DNA from: Talpa occidentalis
Taxonomy: Eukaryota; Chordata; Mammalia; Eulipotyphla; Talpidae
Assembly: GCF_014898055.3 (NCBI RefSeq)
Contig: NW_026555331.1
Location: forward strand, 111,907,194-111,971,193
Reading direction: 5' to 3'
DNA: 64,000 bases
Every line of letters begins with the position of its first letter. Within the stretch, counting starts at the first letter, position 1. The notes under the pieces were generated by a model, which worked only from the letters and a program-made list of their open reading frames with translations, made no database searches and was not told the origin of the DNA. The position numbers and the translations under genes were made by a program. Below, in pieces: positions 34,621 through 46,800 of this stretch.

Positions 34621-35204
34621 AAAATCTATATCACCCTAATATGTTATGCAAGTTCAGCCAGGCAAGCTAGCTCTCAGATCACCATACATGCATTTTGCTC
34701 ATCTGTGTATACTTCTTTATACTCTTCCAGTGATTTTAATCCTCACTAAATTCACATTTTAAAAGAATTCATAACATTATTTAACTATTTAGGCAAATAT
34801 GGTTTCATTTTGACTAGATTTTTCTACCACAATTCTTAAACAAAAACCTGAATTTTTTCACTATGCTTAAGAAGCACACACACATGCAGAAGCTATGAAA
34901 GTAAAATTTTTTATGAAAGTAAATTTTATATATTTATGTTTATGTGTAATAAATTTTGTCATTCTATTTTATAAAAAATCAGTGCACAGTGAATTTCTTA
35001 TTTAGTAGATTTGAAGTACGTTATAAACTAGAAGTGGAGTATTTGATCATATCCCTTTCACTTCCACTAGTCTAGAAATATTATATATGTTCACATTTCC
35101 TTCCTCTCTTCTCATACTCAATGCTTGACAGTTATACTAACATTAGCATTTCTTCTAGAGGATAGAAAATTTCTATCGCAATTAATTTTTTAAATTATGT
35201 TTAC
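34621..35204. other. Unassigned AT-rich sequence
   Basis: Nothing recognised. Confidence 0.5.
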
Positions 35205-35865
35205 TAAATAATCATTGTTTTACAATACAGTATATGTGTTGGGACTATAGGCTCACGTCTACAAATGTATGTTAGTACAACACACACACCACAAGAATCC
35301 CAATAATCCTCCAACATAGTCCACTAGGCCCCATCCTCACATAGCTCCCATACATTCCACAATCCTCTTTTGGTAACCTTAGTTGTATAGTCACATTTCA
35401 AGGGTTTGTTTTTGTCTGTTCCTTTGTTTTGTTTCTTTATATTTTACATACAAGTGAAATCATACAGTATTTGTCTTTCTCTCCTTCTGACTGTTTTGCA
35501 TAGCAAAATCTCCTCCAAGGCCACCCATGCTGTTACACACAAATAGCAACATCTCATATTTCTTATATGAGTAGTATTCTATCACACTTTTTTAATCCTC
35601 TCATCTTGCTGGACACTTAGGTTGTTGCCACAATTTGACTTTTGTAAATAGTGTTGCAATGAACATAGAAATGTGTGTTAGTGATTTTACATCCTTCAGT
35701 TAGATATCTAGGAGAGGAATTGCTGAATTGTATGGCAGCTCTATTTTTAATGTTTTGAGAAACCTTCTTACTATTTTCTATAGGGGTTGGACATTCCTTT
35801 CAACAGTACATGAGTGTTCCTTTCTTCTCCACACTCTCACCAACACTTGTTGTTTCTGGTCTCTT
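35205..35865 (-). mobile_element. Old L1 3' end, antisense
   Basis: Parallels the antisense element at 25215-27255: AAGGGTTTGTTTTTGTCTGT, TACAAGTGAAATCATACAGT, GTAGTATTCTATCACAC, GTTGCAATGAACATAG and CTCACCAACACTTGTTG in 3'-to-5' L1 order. Confidence 0.8.
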
Positions 35866-37090
35866 ATTTTATACAGAGTGCTCTAAGCAGCCACTATCAA
35901 TTCTTCGGAGTTGGCAAAATAAATGAAACTCATCTGCCTTCTCTACCTTAGACTAAGCAGCATGATAAAGCAGGCATTTTTTATTTCGTCTTTCAGAAAC
36001 ATTCTGTTTCTACAAACAACAAAGTATTTTCTCACATTCCTGAGCACCCCAAGTTGCAATCTTAAGTACCAGACTCATAATCTGAAGGATTTTGACTAAA
36101 CACTGATAATACACTGCCATCTTCTAACACTAAGAGTTTGTTTTTGTAAAAGTCAACCTTATTTTTAGTCCTTGTCACTTTAGTCACTGTAACCAAAATT
36201 ATGTAAACTTTCTAAATAGACTAAATATTCTAAAAATATAGTAAAACACCAGCCTCCACATCAACCAAGTCAGAATATGGGTGTCTGACCTAAACCCACA
36301 AAATGAGAATGATGGGAAGGTCAGTTTTCAAACTGCAGTGACCATGACATGCTCCATCACTGTATCAAACACAAAGACAACCAAATGTCTATTACTCAGA
36401 GTGATTCTGTTATCTTTGGGAAAGCATCTCATCCCTACATATTTGTAAATGCTTACTTTATTGCACTTATTGTTTAAAGTCTATAATTCTAACAATGTAT
36501 CTCTGAACCTTATAAATGATAGAATTATTTCCAGGTTTGTAACCATATTTTCAGAATATCCTTTGAAGAAATATGAGTGTGGGTTGTGCAACAGAAATTT
36601 TCTATTTGTTACCACTTACAGAGCAATATTAGGTATTTGAATCCTAAATTAACTGCTTTGACCATTGTGAAATAAATACATCAAACATATGATATAGGCA
36701 GTTTTTTTATATTTGCACTCCACCCACAAATATAATACCCATAAAGTCTCTTTCTCTAAGCATTTAATGTGGTATCCATGATTTGTGAACATACCTTTAG
36801 TTGCCAGATTCTTTTGCTGTCTTTCTGCCTTGTCTTCTCCTTACTCATCTTGTCCTGTATCCTCGGTTAATGGAGATCCCACCACTGATGCTTTTAAAAG
36901 GAGCATATTCAGTAAAATAGATAAGTGTGTTTTCCCTTTTGTTGTCACTTAGTACTTGAAGAGTACCAAAACCAAATTTCTGCCATATATCTCCTATAAT
37001 TGTCTGGATTTACTGTAAAATACCTGTTTCCACAATAGATGTGTGTATGTTATTTTCCATCAACAGTCTAGGGAAGTTAGTAAGCTCATA
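35866..37090. other. Unassigned sequence
   Basis: No gene. The 63-codon frame at 36449-36640 (ends TTYRAILGI) is unremarkable. Confidence 0.5.
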
Positions 37091-37118
37091 TGGATATACA
37101 TAATTTAATGTATATCCA
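37091..37118. repeat. AT-rich inverted repeat
   Basis: TGGATATACAT (37091-37101) and ATGTATATCCA (37108-37118) are exact reverse complements around a 6-bp spacer, a possible cruciform. Confidence 0.8.
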
Positions 37119-37187
37119 CACATACACACACGCATACACACATATAACTGTGTATACACGTGCATATACATGTGCATATGTATATAG
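37119..37187. repeat. Alternating purine-pyrimidine (CA/TA/TG) tract
   Basis: CACATACACACACGCATACA passing into TACACGTGCATATACATGTG, imperfect dinucleotide low complexity next to the inverted repeat. Confidence 0.8.
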
Positions 37188-38265
37188 CTTTTCTGAATTC
37201 TCTTGCATTACTTTGACTTCCTTTCTGAATTTTCTTCTATCTTTTTGGGTTTCCTTATTATAACCAATCTTAACTCTTTACTCAGGAGATATAATTTTCC
37301 ATGATTTTGTGGTTGGATTCTGGAGAGTGTTTTCAACTTATGATGTCACTAGTTACCATTATTGTATTTTTTTTTTTGTCTTCCCATTTTGCTACTTGAA
37401 GTCTCCCTATCTTTTAAATTGTCTGTAGTAGTAACTTTTGATGTTGAACTGATTTTACTTTTCCTCAGATGGCACTGTGGTTTTGTTTGATCTGATGTAA
37501 TTATCCTGGCATTTGCTGACTTCTGTAGGTAATCAGACTGGGCTTGCAGAGGCATGGTCACAAAGTGGGGGAAGGGTTCAGCTACTGGTGCTGGCAGTGT
37601 GCTGTGGGTGAGGTGGCTGATTCTTATTTATGCACTGCCAATATCTCTCCTCTCTGGTTTGGGATTAGAGACTTGGCAGTCTGTTCATTCTGTGTGCCTC
37701 AGAAAGTAAGCACCCATTTCTGTGGGTGGAAAAAGCAGAAAGCAGACAAGAGCATATGCTCTTATCTTTACTAAGGATCCAGGATGTGTGGAGCACTCCA
37801 GTTCTTCCACATGTTTTTTTCCTTGATCAAGGGTATGTGTCTCCATAAAACTTTCAGTCTCCCCTTTCTGGGGCTCTTGAATGAACCAACAGCACTGACA
37901 GCTGTGTCCTCCCCAGGCTTCTCTTTCTACACTTCTCCTGTTTGATGAAGCATGAATAATCTCAGTCATCTATTTTGAACTCTGTACTATTCTCTGGTGT
38001 CCAAAGGATACTCTTCTCCCTCTTAGCTGAGGGTCTCTCTTGGTATAGTGTCCCTCCAGTGTTAGATGTTACTCTTGGAAGTAGAGCCAGGAACTCCTCT
38101 ATTACTAACTTGGTGAATTCAGGTCCATCCCATGGCTCCTAGAGCCAGTGTGGACCAGGCTCTGCTGTTGCCACTTCTGTGGCCCAGAGACTGCTGCCCT
38201 ACCACATCTACAGCTATATCTGGCCACGTTTGCCCAATTTTTAATTGCAGTGTTTTTTTTTTTAT
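37188..38265 (-). mobile_element. Possible ancient L1 5' region, antisense
   Basis: Relatively GC-balanced text with old-L1-like words (TTTTGTCTTCCCATTTTGCT, CCAGAGACTGCTGCCC). Overlapping open frames of 70-94 codons on both strands lack protein-family signals. Assignment weak. Confidence 0.3.
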
Positions 38266-38660
38266 TAAAAAACAAATGTATTACTTCAAAATTTGAAAAG
38301 AAACAAGACATACAAATTATAAATTCTGAATTGTTAAATAGTTTTCTAACTAATTCTTGAAATGAAAGTCTTCTTAAATATACCTGACTGAATCTTCCTT
38401 TAAATATCTTATTTTAAAAGATTAAATTCATTCTATATATGAATCTATATTGAAAATACTTAACTTAGCTCCTTATTTTGGTCTAAGTGTACCTAAAATT
38501 AATTCAAATATAGAACTGAAATTAAGCAACTACTTAACTAAAGCTGTCAAATGTCAAAGTAAAATCATGTTTATTGTCATTTAATCAAGTTCATTGTATT
38601 TTTTGCATAGGAATAGCAGTGTTGTTGAGAGAGTTGACTCATGACAGTTAACCAAAAACA
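38266..38660. other. Unassigned AT-rich sequence
   Basis: Nothing recognised. Confidence 0.5.
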
Positions 38661-38785
38661 GCATTTTATGAAACTGTTACTATGTGCCAAGCATTGTGCT
38701 TTTTTTAAGTTATAATTTACATGCAGCAAAATTAACCATTTTAAGTGTACTGTGGCTATACAAGTCCTCCAAAACAATCACCAAA
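38661..38785 (-). mobile_element. MIR shard joined to another old repeat
   Basis: TACTATGTGCCAAGCATTGT at 38675-38698 is MIR antisense. It is cut off at a T-run and followed by TTATAATTTACATGCAGCAA and ATTTTAAGTGTACTG, words common in old mammalian retroelement 3' ends. Confidence 0.45.
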
Positions 38786-38926
38786 GTCAGAATAAATGTG
38801 CATTTTATTGCCAAGTGTTTTTTTCCTTCTGTTTTGTTTTAGTTATTGTAGAAGAAGTTTAGCTATTTCCCATTGTATCTATTACATACAGCTATATAAA
38901 CAGCCCTATACAGAAGTGTAGGGTAA

Positions 38927-39347
38927 GGAAAAATGTCAGGCTTTTCTGCCCTCCCACCGTCAGGATAGATGATGGATCCTTGCAGTCCTGAATGCATGCC
39001 TGATGGCGGGCACCTGGAATAGGGTGTGGGCATAGGTAGATGGGATTCACCTGGGCTGAGACTGTGCTTTTAAGGGCGGCGTCCTGAGGATGCCAACGGA
39101 AGCCGAAAGAGAAGCCAAGAGAGAAGCAAAGAAGCAGAAGCAGAGATCACCGGAGAGCCCAAATAGAGTGAGGATTTGCTGGGGGCTGGGAGGACTGCCA
39201 GCCTCCTGGCCCCCCAGCACCCCTGCCTGCTGTGAACTGGGTAAATCCAATAAAAGACCTGCAAAAACCACTGAGGACTCTGACTCCTCCTTTATCAGGT
39301 CTGCTGGATATTAGAAAACCTGCACTGTGTCTGTTCCTGCCCTTACA
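38927..39347 (+). mobile_element. Solo LTR A
   Basis: Begins TGTAGGGTAAGG and ends CCCTTACA, with imperfect terminal inversion. It contains TTTTAAGGGCGGCGTC (TATA-like region), a purine-rich (AGAAGC)n stretch, AATAAA at 39249 and GGACTCTGACTCCTCC downstream. The perfect 5-bp duplication AGAAG at 38922-38926 and 39348-39352 shows an integrated solo LTR formed by recombination. No coding sequence remains. Confidence 0.9.
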
Positions 39348-39668
39348 AGAAGGTGGAACAGATTTATTTTAAAAGCTTGCCCATGGCAACTCAGAGCTTA
39401 AACAATCTTTGAAATGTCGCCTGTATCTGCAGGTGACCTCTAATTTTCTCTAAGTGATGGTCAGTTGTGTTCATGGTTACTTAGAGGCAATGGGGCATGA
39501 AATACATTTCTTAATTTATATCTTCAGTTTAAGGTGGTGATCATTATAACAAATCCTCTCGAAAGCCTACAAAGGTAGGCTTATTTTTGGGTAGTTGTAG
39601 TGGGACTACAAAAATATGGAGAAGTAGAAAATAGAGACAAAAAGTCATTCAAAGAATTAGTAAGTATA
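39348..39668. other. Spacer between solo LTRs A and B
   Basis: About 320 bp of non-LTR sequence. Because each LTR has its own target duplication, this is host DNA and not proviral interior. Confidence 0.7.
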
Positions 39669-40107
39669 TGTAGGGTAAGGAAAATGTCAGGCTTTTCTGC
39701 CCTCCCGCCATCAGGATAGATGGTGGATCCTTGCGGTCCTGAATGCATGCCTGATGGCGGGCACCTGGAATAAGGGTGTGGGCATAGGAAGATGGGATTC
39801 ACCTGGGCTGAGACTGGGCTTTTAAGGGCAGCGTCACCAGGACGCCAGAGGAAGCCGAAATAGAAGCCAAAAGAGAAGCCGAGAAAGAAGTAGCAGAAAC
39901 TGAGAGAGAAGCAGAGAACGCCGGAGAGCCCAGATAGAGTGAAGACTTGCTGGGGGCTGGGAGGCTGGCAGGCCCCCAGCACCCCTGCCTGCCATATGCC
40001 TGGTGAACCCCAATAAAAGACCTGCAAAAAAACACTGAGGACTCTTTCCTCCTTTACCCGGTCTGCTGGATCAGAAAACCTGCTCCATGGCCAGTCCTGC
40101 CCCTACA
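39669..40107 (+). mobile_element. Solo LTR B
   Basis: Same family and orientation as LTR A, with an expanded purine-rich GAAGC-type segment (39850-39930). AATAAA at 40012; ends CCCCTACA. Flanks GTATA and ATATA form a 5-bp duplication with one mismatch. Confidence 0.88.
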
Positions 40108-40112
40108 ATATA

Positions 40113-42160
40113 TAAGTTTAAATTGCAGTTGATGGCAGTTGTGGAAAAACAATGTTGAAAATAACATTCATAGTAACCTGGGTGAGGCTACTCTAAAACG
40201 AGCTTAGTTTTTTTAAAAGTATTTTCTTTCAAAGTGTGAATCAAGCATGTTTATATTCAGTCAAGCTCTTCTTCAAGTGTCAGAGTTACAGAAAAACAGC
40301 TTACCCACACAAGAACTTGAGGACTTCAGCACCCACTGAGCCCTATTGAGGACATCAAGAGAATGAGTTTTGGCAAAGATAAGGAAATTTTGGCAAAATG
40401 ATGTGATAGTAAGCATGGGTTATATGAGTTAAAGAATAGTATATAAGTGTTTGACAGAAAGATTCAATTAAATTTGATCATTGACTGTAGTTAGATACAA
40501 TTATTGCATCAGCAGTAATTTGCTGAATTTGATAATTGGATAGTGATGCAAGAATATGTACTTCTTAGTATATACATGCTGAAATATTAAAAATAAAGAA
40601 CTCTCAAATGTTCAGGAATAAAATCTAAATAAATAAAAGTATTTTCTTTCAATAGGCTTTCACATGTAATGATAACACATTCCTTAAAAATGGTTTCGTG
40701 TTTTCAGACCACAGCATAAAATGTAGAAGAAACAAGAACTTGCCAAAGATGTTCAATCCTCTATCTTCATGATTCTGACTTTTGTTAAATTAGTACAATG
40801 TTTCTACTGTAAACTTGCATTGGTAATCCCATTGTGACTTCTAAGGAATTCGTTTGATGGAAGGTGGGTGGAAGGGAAGTGAAATAAAACCTATATAGAG
40901 CATTCTTTGAGGCTGTCTTCTGTCTTTTGTTTCTGGCAGGAATTAGAGCATAATTAGGGAAACTATGAAGTGATACAGAAATAGGATTATGAGATTTAGG
41001 GCTAAAAAACTGAGTGATACAGTCTTTGTGTGATCTAGGGGTTAGAACTGGAAGGCAGGTTTGAGAGGACATAAACAGAAAGCTATTCTAATTTTTTTGT
41101 AGTTTTGTTTTTTTAATGTAGGGTGACTTTTGAAGTTATCGTTAATTACTCTAGAAGATTATTAGCAGAACATATCTTTATTTCAGATTATATGTATGTG
41201 TAAACTGGTAAGCTACAGGGGCTAGTGAGGTTGGAAAGGGCATAACAGTTTTGACCTAACTATAATATCAATGCTTATCTACCTCCTACATAATTAAAAT
41301 CAGATGTTTGACCACTAGAAATGAATGAGATTTTGCCTACCTTAATAACAACTTATAACCTAACTATTTTACTACTTAATTGCCACTGACTCTGTGAATT
41401 GAGTCAGCAGGGAGAAAGAAAAGTGTCAGTATCAATCCACTTTAGGCATTTAAGCTGACTCCACAATTTATAAAAATATTCATATAAACTAATCGAACCT
41501 CAAATATTTATTGTCCCACCTCAGGTCCATTAGCATTGAAAGTTAACTATTAATTCTAGTGACTGAATAATTTAACAGATCAAAAATCTGTAACAAATCG
41601 CTTAAAGTACAAATGATTTGGGAAATTTCACCTAGATGTTTTTATTCATGTCATGGGAAATTATGTATTTTATTATTATTTAATTAAAATTTTAATCATC
41701 AGCCACTTTCTAAATACTATGAAATGTCAAGTCAAATATAAATAAAGTTCTAAACTAATTGCACTGAGAATAGAAAAACAGAAAGAAATTATTGGAAGCT
41801 TACTTCTTCTTAGAGTACTGCAAGGAGAATGCAAACTACAACCATGTTTCATTGGAAAAAACCAGAAGTTAATTTGATTTCTCAAGTGAATAAACCTCTT
41901 CATTTAAATTACAATCTATTATTTGCATAATTATCAGCTTACTGCATGCTAGAAAATGGTGTAAACAATTGTCACAGTTAAAAATAAATAAATCATCAGC
42001 AGAATACAAAATGAATGCATTCCTGATAAGTGATTCCACTTAATTACACATTTCATTGAGATAATTTAGGTTCCCAAACATAAGCTTAATTTTTCCCTTC
42101 CTAGTTTGGTAAGTTTTGATGTAACAAGTATGACTGCATTGCTCTACCACTTCATTCTCC
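40113..42160. other. Unassigned AT-rich sequence
   Basis: At 40440-40625, ATTTGCTGAATTTGATAATT and CTCTCAAATGTTCAGGAATA resemble the 3' end of a common old mammalian retroelement, probably L1MB-like. The 95-codon antisense frame at 40785-41072 has no domain. Confidence 0.4.
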
Positions 42161-42162
42161 TG

Positions 42163-42197
42163 GGATGGATGGATGGATGGATGAAAGATAGATAGAT
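42163..42197. repeat. (GGAT)n/(GATA)n microsatellite
   Basis: Five GGAT units, then AAAGATAGATAGATA. Confidence 0.9.
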
Positions 42198-42761
42198 ATT
42201 AATATAATTTTAGTATGGTTGTCAATCTATAAAATGCTATCTAACAATATATTTTTGTTTTTACGTATTAGCAAGGGAATTATTTACAGGTCTTAGTTCT
42301 TAGTTAAGTGGATAGAAACATTTCTCCAGGGGTGTCTGATAAATGTCTGAACATTTGATAACTGTTCACCAAAATATGATAAGACATTTACCTTTACCCA
42401 AGAAAACACAATTCAGTAATAGAAGGTAGAGAATTAAGAAAATGAAATGAAGCTTTTGTACAAATAAATAGTGACTTAATTAAAGTGGTTTGTGTCTCAA
42501 CCTATTTTAAGGAGAGCACTATTTAGAATAATCTCATATGATTCCAGCATTCTTTCCAAAATTAATGAACCTAGTTTATAACTTTTCATCAGACTCCTAA
42601 AAATATTTGTAGTAAAAGAACATAGCCCCCCGCCACCACTGAATTATATGATCTAGACTTGTAAACAGCATGACTAAATTTATTGGCTGGTTATTAATTA
42701 TATTGTTTTTGCATAATTATAAATGTAAACCATTAACTTTGACATAACTCACCTATGGTTT
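42198..42761. other. Unassigned AT-rich sequence
   Basis: Nothing recognised. Confidence 0.5.
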
Positions 42762-42773
42762 AAAATTAAACTA

Positions 42774-42899
42774 GGGCCTCCCCTAGTGGCGCAGCAGTTG
42801 AGCGCTGGGCTGCAAGGCTGCCCACAGCCTCTGCAGCGCCAGTTTGTTCCCGGCCACTGGTGAGGGCCCCACCAAAATAAATAAATAAATAAATAAATA
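42774..42899 (+). mobile_element. Short-form tRNA-derived SINE
   Basis: Head GGGCCTCCCCTAGTGGCGCA to GGCCACTGGTGAGGGCCCCA, then CC and an (AATA)n tail; the long-SINE body is missing. Flanked by AAATTAAACTAG and AAATAAACTAG. Confidence 0.88.
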
Positions 42900-42905
42900 A
42901 ACTAG

Positions 42906-45230
42906 AACAGGAACTTCCATTTTTTAAATAAAATGAAATCATTAATATGTCAAGTGTATCACACATATTGTTTTTTAGAACCAGGATCTAATGAGATGTC
43001 CAGACTTTCTCAGAAAAACATGTATATTAAAACTATTTTTTTGTATACATCTTCTCTGCATGCTTGTTCTTTGACATCAAAGTTTAAAATAAATTTTAAA
43101 TTGAAGTTGTTACTAATTTAAATAATGCATTCATGCGGTAAGAAACTTTGCATAGCTATTCTTATCACTACAACATTGACCCAAAATTTGGCTCAGGTCC
43201 TGTCAGGCAGGGGTTAAGTAGAAAAGCCTAATTAAGATTACTCTCATAAAGGAAACTTTGTTCTTTGGAAAAATAACCTTTGCCTATCAATGAATTATAA
43301 ATTTTCTCTGGAACTGTTTGGTAAGCTGTATTTTGAAAACCACATAAGCTCAAATGCAATAGCAAATTTCATGTAATATCTTACTTTGGGCATTTAATAA
43401 AATTAGAAATATAGGATTATTAGGAAACAGGGAGGCTGTTTCCTGTTTGAATCCTAGAAAACATGCGTTCAACTCACCTAGCTGTCAGTGACTTCTATTC
43501 GTTGAATATTTTCCCTAAAATACTACTTTTCACTCACATTTGAGCTTTTCATACGTACAATTCAGATTTTAGCCTTCTGGAAATCTTTAATATGTCCAGT
43601 CTTATGGAAGATAGGAAAAGAAAGAACAATTTATGTACATGAAAAGAAGAAAACCAAAATAATAAACTAGTAAAATACCAAAAATAAAATCCAGAATTAA
43701 GAATAATATTTCCTAAAATTAAGAACATGCATATATCAAAAATAAATGTGAAAATGTACACATACACCTCAGAAAACAGACTGAAAATACTGAGAAAATT
43801 CTAATGAATTATTATTTATTAAAGTAAATTCTTTGACAGCTGGACAAAGGTCTAACTTATTTATGAATGTAAAAAGATAAATTTGTCAAGAATTCAACAT
43901 TCAATATTTTGTGCCATGTGGGATGAACCAAAAAAAGATCTGATCCATGTATTTTATATTCAGATAAACTGTTTTTCAAACTGTTTAAAGTCTAACAGTT
44001 TTTAAGTAATTCTTCCAGTAGGAATCTTTTCAGAAAAAAATAAACCTGAATTTGGTAAATCCTTCAAAAATTCAATTACTTATTTACAGAAAATTCAGAG
44101 GAAAGAGGAACATGCTAAACTACATGATGGGAGTAAGGTAGTTACAAAAACACTACAGGACAAATAATTGAGTTTCTTCAGCAAATAATTTTCTAAAAGA
44201 AAAAAAAAGATGGAGGGGAAACAGTAAGTGAAAAACTTAAAAGCAATAAATTAACCAATTGTTACAGTATGCCTTGTTTGGATTTCATTCAAACAAACTA
44301 AGAAAATTTGAGACATTGAAGAGATAACTGGAACTTGAATACTGAATATTTGATGACATTCAGAAATTATTAATTTCTCAAAATATAATCATGGTAGTGT
44401 TGTTATACAAAATAAAGTATACTTTTCTTTTAGAGTTACACACCGAAATGTTTGCCCATAACTTGCAAGGTGAATGTGAGAACAGGTTGCATGAAATTAA
44501 TTGTAGAAGCTGGATAATGGCACAGGAGGAGCTTATTATAAAAGTGTCAGTATTTTTGAACTTTTCAAAACAAAATATTAAAATAAAAGATGTGTTTGGT
44601 AGTTTTCCCTAATATTGCCATGCCCTGATTGAAATTGAAAGATCTGCAACTTTATGCACTAGGAAACTTTTTTCCCCTTGTGTCAGTGAAAAGCAGTCAG
44701 TGCTGCATGTGAGACCAGCGAGGGTTAAAGACTGCTAGCAACTGATACATCTGGGGAACATTAGCTATAATAAGGCAAGCCAGCAAGAAAAGGTAACCGG
44801 AAGAAGCAACTGAGTACTCTCTGGTCAAGCCTTGAGGTCATTTGAATTAAGGGATTGCGGTTTACAGTCTAGCAAGAGACATGCATCATTTCAGCGCTTT
44901 GTTTCAAACCCCAGCACAAGAGTTCTTTTGGTTGGAATTGACTCAAACTGAGTAGAAGACTTCTTTATTCTCAATAAGTGATTTTAAATGTTTTATATTG
45001 GGATACCTTTCAGGAAAGGGTAGGATTTATCAATACATTAACAAAAAACTTAGGATTTTTCTATGGTGCAAAAATTTCCATTAGATATTTAGATGAATAT
45101 AATTATAAACACTTAATATGAATATCAGTTAACAAATACCTACAATATTCATTATGTGGTGGCATTAAGAAAAGCATAAGAATTATATTAGGGGCATGGT
45201 AGAATTATAGAGGTATTATAATTTCATGGA
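42906..45230. other. Unassigned, SINE-free sequence
   Basis: No gene recognised. 44690-44960 stands out as non-repetitive and more GC-balanced (contains CATGCATCATTTCAGCGC). The 73-codon frame at 44391-44612 has no domain. Confidence 0.4.
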
Positions 45231-45239
45231 AAGTAGGAC

Positions 45240-45400
45240 TTTGAAATCAAATAAAAAGTGTCTAAAACTTGACTGTTATTTCTCAGCTTGTTGAGTCGTG
45301 TAGTGTGTATTTGCTTCCCTCATCTGTAGAACAGGATTGTAGTAAGGCTTAAACAATACCAAAAGCCCCTAACCCATAGTATGCATTGAATATATGAAGA
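45240..45400 (+). mobile_element. MIR element
   Basis: TTGCTTCCCTCATCTGTAGA, ACAGGATTGTAGTAAGGCTT and AAACAAT follow MIR consensus order; the 3' end ATAGTATGCATTGAATATAT matches the ATAGTAAGCGCTCAATAAAT segment. Confidence 0.7.
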
Positions 45401-46800
45401 ATTATCATTTTCACATTTGCTCTCTTAAGAGCACCAATTTCTGCCACTTGTCTTTGAGTAAAGGTATCTTTGAGTATAGACATCTTTGTTCTATATAAAT
45501 ACCACTACCAAGTATAATCTAGGAAAACATTTTAACTGCATGATAAAATGAGCCAACAAGGGTTTTCCACTAATTCATCTGACATTTAATGTAGGATAGA
45601 AGTTTCCAGCAACTATTATGAAGCCACTCTACAACATATGGAAATACTTTTAATCCTAAAGGCATTTCATTGATTAGCTATTAGACACTGGGAAATATAC
45701 TTTTTTATATAGTCAGCATATTTGTCATTTGTCATATAATCAATTCAATTCCAGTACAGAAAAATTAGAAGTAGTACAGCAGTAAAAATTTTGCCTAAAA
45801 CCTTCACTATTCAGAGAAGTCACCATATTATGTACTGATATATCTCTATTCAGATTTCATATGAATATCTGAATAAACATATGTTAATAAAAGAATATGA
45901 CCAACTGGCTATGTTTCACCTGATACTCTTTTGTGAGTATTTTTCAATGATATTTAGTACAGATCTACATTAAGAGCTGTGATAATAGAGTATTCTGTTA
46001 TCTGAAGGACTCAGGTACCACACCAGTTTTCTGTTGCGCATTTTTGTTGTCTTTTCTTCTTATAAATATGTATCTTAATTATGTGTCTTATTCTAAGGAA
46101 ATACCTATGTAAATTCCCAGAAGTGAAATTTCAGCTTTTAAAATTCTTCTTCCTAACCACCCAGTTTTTACTTCTTAAAAGGAGTACTTTATTCACTTTT
46201 CATGGCAGACTTCTCTGTGTTGGCAACACATTAATATTAATGGGAAAGGCTACAGAAGTTGAATGGCAATAGACAAATTTTCATCCAGAATCGCTCCTTA
46301 TCAGGTTTTCTCTCTCTCTAATGAGAAAAGGATTTATTGCCAAATCAATGGTATGGCCACTGGTGACCCAGCCAGGTCATTGTATACAAGGAGATCGGTG
46401 TGGTCTGAACTGTGACCTCACTGGTGCATCTGGAACTATCTCTGTGAGAGAATGAATCTATTTGACCAGATATTTTAGAAAGCTTTTGAGCAACGAAAAG
46501 TTTTAGAGTCAGACATTTAGTTCTCTACAAACACAATGCCATAGTATGCTTTAGCCATTTTAAATTTTATATATATGAGATTTGATTCACAAACATTGTA
46601 ATGGGTGCTTCGTACATCTTTGATCCTTCTTCATAAGAGTCTAATGTTATATTTCTACATCACCATTTCTCATGGAGGAAACCAGAATAAAATGTCCTGT
46701 TTCAAATTCAGAATCAGGTTGCATTTCTGGTTTCAATAATTATGCATACAATTTTGGTGACTGAAACTCTGTAATTTTTAGTGACTAATGATAAAGAAAA
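45401..46800. other. Unassigned sequence
   Basis: No gene or confidently named repeat. Confidence 0.5.

Noticed and set aside
38927..40107. A miniature provirus made of LTRs A and B
   Set aside because: Each LTR has its own target duplication, so they are independent solo LTRs.
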